Positions 58,429 to 64,000 of a DNA stretch of 64,000 nt are shown here, piece after piece. Location: positions 28,483,449 through 28,547,448 of the forward strand of contig CM069458.1 in the NCBI GenBank assembly GCA_035610835.1. The letters run 5' to 3'. The notes below the pieces were generated by a model. The model ran no database searches. It had not been told where the DNA came from and worked only from the letters and a program-made list of their open reading frames with translations. Made by a program: the position numbers and the translations under genes. How positions within the stretch are numbered: position 1 is the stretch's first letter; every line of letters starts with the position of its first letter. The stretch is from Ophiura sarsii (taxonomy: Eukaryota > Echinodermata > Ophiuroidea > Amphilepidida > Ophiuridae).

Positions 58429-59574
58429 ATGACAAGTTCCTCTAATGAGGCTGATCGGCATTATGGTCATATGTCACGATGCCAGACTAATTATCTTCTG
58501 ATCGATGTGAATTACCAGGATATTTAACATATTGGTAATATTCTCGAAAATTACAAAATACAAAATGTGTCTTGAACAAAAGGTTTAATACTAATAGCAA
58601 GTTGTGTGCAGCCTTATTTATGCATACATTACAAATTTATTACCAAACCTTTTTTCTTCATCGACACCATTAGAAAAGGTTAAAGGTCATTAAAACAAGG
58701 ATTAAAAACAAGAATGTGAATACAAGTAAAATATATAGCATAGTAATCAACAACATACAGTCCAGGGAAAGCTAAGAATGTAAGCTATAGAATTGAATTT
58801 TCTCATAGTTGTTTTTCATTTTGTACAATTTTTAAAAACTTTTTCTGCACAGTTTGTGATTTTTAATTACTATTTGTATTTTGTGTGGGGTTAAATCAGC
58901 CCCACAATTCAGTGAGCTTTAAAAAAGAGCTTTTTAATTATAAGGAAAATGATGTCATGCGGTGTTTCATATGTGTTTAACTTCGGTATATATTTACTAC
59001 TGAAATAAATAAAATGCCAGTTTGCATTTATGCACTGCGACAAAACTGATCTGTGTATGTGTGTTTCTTTTAAGTTTCAATCATCACTACATATCTGCAT
59101 ACAAATGATAAAAATACAAGGTGTTCCTAAAAAAAGGTGCATAAGTTACAAGTCAGTGGCTCAGTGCTCTTATTAAACTGTTGGTAGAATAGCATTGACG
59201 TTTTTATCAAAGATAATTTCTTGCCATATAGAAATTTTGTATAATCTGAGGGATCTCGTTATTGTCCTTTCGGAAAATGCATAGCTATATTTAGGTATCC
59301 CATTTGCTATCTCAGACTAACAAAATGTTGTACATGCCAATCAGGGGGAAAACTGAGTCCACAAATGAGCAAGCTGATAATTTTGTAATGTCAGAAACCA
59401 TTTCCCCCAGTTTTATTGGAATACCACCCAAGCAATACATTTGCCGTCAGGCTTTAAAGCAGGGTTTGTATCTGGGTCATAAAATGCTAAAAATCAGTAT
59501 AACATTAAACCAATAAATGGTTTTGTTAGCTAATTGTTCAATTTGTAGTAATTAGTAGGCTAGCGGCAACCTAC
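58429..59574. other. Noncoding, nothing recognised
   Basis: AT-rich sequence without recognised features. AAGGTGTTCCTAAAAAAAGG near 59120 resembles termini of other dispersed repeats but has no clear partner. Confidence 0.5.
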
Positions 59575-59832
59575 TTTTAGAGCTCTTTTCAGAGCCACCA
59601 ACTCTATTCAGTGGACATGGAGAAGTCCACCGGAATGGCTCTTTTCAGAGCCACCAATCTTTCTCATATAGGAAAGGGGCAACTACTTTCAAATCTACCT
59701 ATTTTTTAAAGCTCTTTTCAGAGTCACCAACTCTATTCAGTGGTCATGGAGTAGTCCACCTGAACGGCTCTTTTCAAAGCCACCAATCTTTCTCATGTAG
59801 AAAAAGGGCACTCTCAAATCATCCGGTAAGGG
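59575..59832 (+). repeat. 129-bp tandem duplication with four histone-type 3' stem-loops
   Basis: Two head-to-tail 129-bp units each hold two stem-loops: 59581-59596, 59637-59652, 59710-59725 and 59766-59781. The second, GGCTCTTTTCAGAGCC followed by ACCA, is a perfect match to the replication-dependent histone mRNA 3' stem-loop pattern (6-bp stem, 4-base loop TTTC). The others have one or two changes. No histone coding sequence was found upstream. Confidence 0.75.
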
Positions 59833-59892
59833 GCAGCCCAAATGAGGATAATATATAAAGAAGTGGCAGTCTCTATGTCTTGCTTATAATAG

Positions 59893-59932
59893 TTTGGCCC
59901 TGAAGAAGTCAGAGCTATTCCTGACAAAAGCT
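59893..59932 (+). ncRNA. Hammerhead-like relic
   Basis: CCTGAAGA, then GTCAG...CTGAC (stem II), then AAAAGC where an intact ribozyme would have GAAA. An upstream TAATAGTTT could pair with AAACTATTA at about 59968. It may be a decayed terminal repeat of the Penelope-like relic that follows. Low certainty. Confidence 0.35.
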
Positions 59933-60310
59933 TGACAGTTATACACTTGTCCCATGTCGAACCTGTTAAACTATTAACCTATATCATGAATACCCGTCAT
60001 AAAAGCCTATCTATCAATTTGCTTAATTTTTGTTCAGCAATAAGAATTGGTTTGCTTTATTTCAAAAGTAATCAGCTTTCCGTTTTTGGACTCATTTTTT
60101 GGGAAACACTGTATTGATCAAAACAGAGCAACAGCATTTTAGCATATGTGTGCAGAGTCACGGACACGTAAATATATATAGCGATAGGCAATAATGGAAA
60201 TACCCACATGACTGTCTACTCAGGGTGGATGATCATGTGTGTCAAAGCAGCTCTATTTATAATATTGTGTGTGCTGATCATAATAATAGTATTGTTTTAT
60301 TCCGTAATGG
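59933..60310. other. Noncoding, nothing recognised
   Basis: No recognisable coding sequence; may be remains of the old Penelope-like element, but no RT motif could be read. Confidence 0.4.
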
Positions 60311-60930
60311 TTAAGGGGATGTGAACCTTCAGGTATAGCCTCCATAAAACTGCTGTAACTTTTTCATTATTCATTTATTCTATAAAAGTATACATTTTCT
60401 TGAAGAAAAGGATTCAATGAATACAACCATGAAATTAGCCATTTTGGAGAACATTCTAAAAAACGTGATAAGACAAGATAACTAAAAATATATTTTGTCA
60501 AATGTTGTTGTTCTAGTTTCATTATAATCCTAATAAAATTCTCTAGGAGGTTTTTAAAAAAAAAATTATATCTGATTTATTTTTTGAATTATTGACTAAA
60601 AAGTGCTAACAAAATGTTGGCTCTTTTTGGTCAATAATTCAAAAAATAAATCAGATATTCAAAAACAAACAAAAAATGCTCCTAGAGAATTTTATTGAAA
60701 TGAATTTGGATTTCAGTGTTTTTTACCACAAACTGAATTTGCTATGAATGCAGCAAATTTTGAGCCCAAAAAGTTAAAAATCAGCATTTTTTGTAAAATT
60801 TGATACCAAAAATAAAATCTCTGACTCATTTTTTCCTTTCCAAAAATTTATACTTATATGGAAATCATATTAATAGTTCAAAAGTTACAGCGCTTGATAA
60901 ATTTCATGTTGTGAGGTAAGGGTTGAGAGG
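60311..60930. mobile_element. Fold-back element, TTAAGGGG family, copy 2
   Basis: Starts TTAAGGGGATGTGAACC; CTGCTGTAACTTTTTCATTATT at the left is mirrored by AATAGTTCAAAAGTTACAGC at the right. A second inner pair is visible: CTCTAGGAGG...TTTATTTTTTGAATTATTGA and its inverse. Longer than copy 1 (42465). Confidence 0.75.
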
Positions 60931-60958
60931 GGTATAAATCATGTCCTGGCCAGTTGCA

Positions 60959-61030
60959 ACCTCGCTAGTCTAATGATTGAGAGGCATGCTTTGCAATACA
61001 GAGGTACATGTTCGATTCCCACTAGGACCA
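60959..61030 (+). tRNA. tRNA-Ala(TGC)-like relic or SINE head
   Basis: Length 72 nt with an A-box-like TAGTCTAATGATTGAGAGG, a GCATGCTTTGCAA anticodon arm giving TGC, a B-box TTCGATTCC, and a terminal ACCA. The 5' acceptor strand and the 3' half of the anticodon stem no longer pair, so it is not a working tRNA. It is most likely a pseudogene or the head of a tRNA-derived SINE. Confidence 0.55.
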
Positions 61031-61289
61031 CTTTTTCAACTGATCTATTTCCTTTTGTATATGTTAGGGTTATAGAAATATATTCTAAGTCCACAAAGTG
61101 TGCAGTTCCTACCTAGACAACCTGGGTAGACAGTCATGTGGGTATTTCCATTGCTGCATATAAACGGAGTATACATATCACATGTTATGTTTGAATTGCT
61201 ACAAAGCAAAGACCCCATAAGTATGTTAAACGACCATGTCCTTATACAACCAGTTGTACCCCTCTATACACATATATATATATATATAG

Positions 61290-63602
61290 ATACCAAGATC
61301 ATCAAAAAATCAAAAGAATCAACACCAAAACAATCCTGCAATTGCAGAATAAAAACTGACTGCTCCCTGAAAGGAAACGGTCTAGTACAAATCCATCGTA
61401 TTTAAAGCAAGTAACCCATAACTCGATCAAAATCATACATCAGTATCACCTGTGGATGTTTCAAAGAGAGAAACCATACCGTAAAACGGGGTGAATAGGG
61501 GACAGGGGGGTGAATAAGGACAAATAACAGAACAGTTTTTGAAACGTCAATTTTTGTATTTGATGTATAATATTTCTTTTCTTTTTCCAAATGTTTAAAG
61601 AGCAATATAATGGTGTTCAGGAAATAACACATGTTGAGCCCAGGGTATCAAAAATAAAGGTGTCCGGAAAAAAACATTGACAAAATGGTGGGGTCAAAAC
61701 TTTCCTACTCCTAACTGCATAAATTGAGCTTATGAGCTGGAAATGCACCAGCACCTACCTTTTAAGGTTCTTCAACATACTCTTTGACTTAAGACATTCT
61801 GAAAGGATTTTACATTTCCAGCTTTTTTGCATTTTTTCCGTAACATTTTTAAAATCTGGGGTCAATAGGGACACTCACGTTTTTATAATGAAAATATTAT
61901 ACCAACTCCATATTTAATTTTTTTAAAGAGCAGTTTAAAGGTTTATTTATATTTGCACATAATATCATCTCAAAAGTTTGACTCATTTGGGTACAAGAAA
62001 ACAATTATGGTCTGGATAAGTGTATATATGTCCCTATTGACCCAGTTTTATGAACACATGATTGAAAGCTTCAGTTTTTGAGCTGTTATTTTGCCATTGT
62101 TGACAACTTGTTAAAACTGATACTATAACTTTAATATGTCATAAACCAACTCCAAAAGTGTGCCAGATATACTTCACGCTAATATTCCGAGAGATGAGGG
62201 AGCTATTTTGTTCATTAGTATTTTTCACATTTTATGACACATTATATTTATCTCCCTATATCAATTGGAATATCAAGCTCAATTTAAAGAATTACATATT
62301 TTATGATCTCCAAGCACCTAAATAACTCTTCACATAATCAGTCAAGTATTTATTTCCTTGTTAACTGACATGACTAAGAAATATTGTTAAAACATAATTT
62401 TGAATAGGTATAGTGGTAAAAACTAGTCATCAAAAAAGTAACTATACAGGTAATAAATGGACTTATAACTCTAAAAAATATATATCCTACCTAAAATATT
62501 AAATCATAAAGTTGTTGAGAAAATTATCTTCTATAATGTGAGATATTGCACGCTAGGATCGGTTGAATATTGAAGAAGTGACAATCCAAAATGTAAGGTA
62601 AAGTCACAATTTCATTTTCACATTTAACATTTTAACACGGGGGAGAGTATAGGTAGCGTGTGTGTGGCATATTGATTCATCGGAACGATACGGCCGACTG
62701 TCCGACCTGCTCATGCATCCCCCAATTGCACTACCAGTAATCGATAAGGTACCCGTAGATGGGTCCGTGTGTAGAAAATAAAAATGTGAAAATGAAAATC
62801 GGACATCGCCTTACATTTAAGAGTGTCACTTCCTTAATAATCCCCTGATCCTAGCATGCAGTATCTCAATAAAGAAGATGAAATTTTCAACAACTTTATA
62901 ATTTAATATTTTAGGTAGGAAATATATTTATAAAGTTAGAAGCCCATTTATTACCTGTATAGTGTTTTTTTGATGACTGTACTTAAAAGTGATTGTTGTT
63001 TTTTCTAAAACTCACTCATTATCTATATTCACTCATATGTGGAATAAAACAGGAAAAACTCTTAAATCTAGTGATTTCCTTACCCAAAATAATGCTGTCC
63101 CTATTGACCCCTACGTCGTGGTGAATAGCGACACCGACCTTTGTAAGAAAAAGATATACATTACCCATCATATAATTCCAATTTATTTATAGTGGCAGAT
63201 CAAAGGCATGTTTAGGTTGACATAATATGTGCTAACAAGTTTGGCTCATGATGAGGCGACATGAAAAAAACTACAATCTAGAGAGTGCTGAAACTGTCCC
63301 TAACCACCCCGTTTTACGGTACTAATTAAATCATTCCGACATGACAAGTATAAAACAGAGAGCTTTCCAAGTATGTGTGGGAGTTGAAACAGAAAAACAA
63401 TGACGACACTAACCAATGGGACATATTAACACAATCTAACACCCACAGACATAAAACTGGGCAATGCAACCTCTGTTTAGACGTTTAGACGAGAAACTGG
63501 CAATCACAACACACAGGGTATTATCAATCGTAGATCTGAGCTAATATCAAAATACCGTCATAATAACAATAGAAAACCACCCAACCGTAGTAAGAAAAAG
63601 TA
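61290..63602 (+). pseudogene. Decayed Penelope-like element, C-terminal nuclease region, interrupted
   Basis: The left part (61290-61478) encodes fragments like TPKQSCNCRIKTDCSLKGNG and IVFKAS, matching the zinc-binding and VYKASI segments of the intact Penelope copies. It ends in a decayed FKERLRNHT region. The right part (63320-63602) resumes with KYVWELKQK, QCNLCLDEK and NRRSELISKYRHNNN, matching KYVWNLKDK, RCNLCLAEK and NKRSELISKCRHKR. Frameshifts and stops break it. A 1.84-kb transposon separates the parts at one point. This is a different, older family from the copies at 3661-9926. Confidence 0.85.
61479..63319. mobile_element. 1.84-kb fold-back transposon with CCGTAAAACGGGG ends, TA target
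   Basis: CCGTAAAACGGGGTG at the left (61479) and its inverse CACCCCGTTTTACGG at the right end (63319), flanked by TA on both sides. Motifs such as GTGAATAGGG and TCCCTATTGACCC recur in both orientations. An inner inverted repeat pairs about 62400-62590 with 62810-62985 (GATATTGCACGCTAGGATC / GATCCTAGCATGCAGTATC). No transposase frame was seen, so it is nonautonomous. Confidence 0.85.
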
Positions 63603-64000
63603 ATATAATTCATTCACCTGATGATCGGCACGTCGCACGGACATGTACGTGAAACCGATGGTAGCACTAGAGGAATAAAAATGTTGTTGTCATGAGGCTA
63701 TATTAAAAAATCTTTTGTCTCAAAGCTCCCGCACACGTTAGTTAATTGGTGCGCGTTAGAATAAAAAATATCTTTATTTTTTTATTTTATTTTTTTAAAA
63801 ATCCCAAAGTTTCACAGATTTTTCAGATTTTAATTGATCACATCATTTTAATACAAAAGGTCACTTTTACAAGGATTTCAATATTTTATATTTATAAAAT
63901 TAAAAAACCCCTAAAAAACCCCCGTATTCCGCATTAGGTTTTGAAAAACTGAAGAGCTTTGAGACAAAAGATTTGTTTAATATAGCCTAATAACGTTTAT
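63603..64000. other. Noncoding end of window, possible hammerhead relic
   Basis: Just after the Penelope-like relic, CTGATGA (63619) and GTGAAACC (63649) recall a hammerhead core, but stem II does not close properly. GTCTCAAAGCTC at 63718 is mirrored by GAGCTTTGAGAC at 63953 in an AT-rich fold-back that reaches almost to the window end. Confidence 0.4.

Overview
The window is a gene-poor, AT-rich, repeat-dense piece of an animal nuclear genome. It has introns with GT...AG borders, retrotransposons and many fold-back elements, and no bacterial-type operons. The one host gene is the 3' part of an EF-hand protein of the calbindin/calretinin (calbindin-32-like) family. With the repeat types seen, a marine invertebrate, perhaps a deuterostome such as an echinoderm or hemichordate, is plausible. 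That placement is inference only.

Layout. 1-3043: no gene. 3044-10890: tandem host repeat units with (TA)n tracts; a three-part Penelope-like retroelement (3661-9926) sits inside the (TA)n of one unit. The element has an inverted full-length copy (minus strand), a 5'-truncated copy (plus) and a full-length copy (plus). Their terminal repeats carry hammerhead ribozyme folds. 12127-13637: a 5'-truncated RTE-like non-LTR retrotransposon between 11-bp target-site duplications. 13638-17470: fold-back elements and duplications.

17471-54172: eight coding segments of the calbindin-like gene, plus strand, spread over 37 kb. Seven exons have matching splice phases. The terminal exon exists twice (50071-50208 and 54038-54172); each copy encodes EF-hand 6 and its own stop codon. 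The first exons (EF1 and most of EF2) were not found and probably lie upstream of the window. The introns hold a ~65-bp hairpin satellite (24522-26630), a 24-bp minisatellite (40216-41489), a perfect 129-bp palindrome (21488-21768) and at least five families of fold-back elements, several ending in TTAA and several touching splice sites.

54173-64000: mostly noncoding. It holds a GC-rich fold-back element, four histone-type 3' stem-loops in a 129-bp duplication, a tRNA-Ala-like relic, and a decayed Penelope-like element (61290-63602) split by a 1.84-kb fold-back transposon.

Most likely to repay a closer look: the Penelope composite with its ribozymes and an 11-bp expansion at its head-to-head junction, the alternative EF6 terminal exons, and the shared TTAA termini of otherwise unrelated fold-back families.
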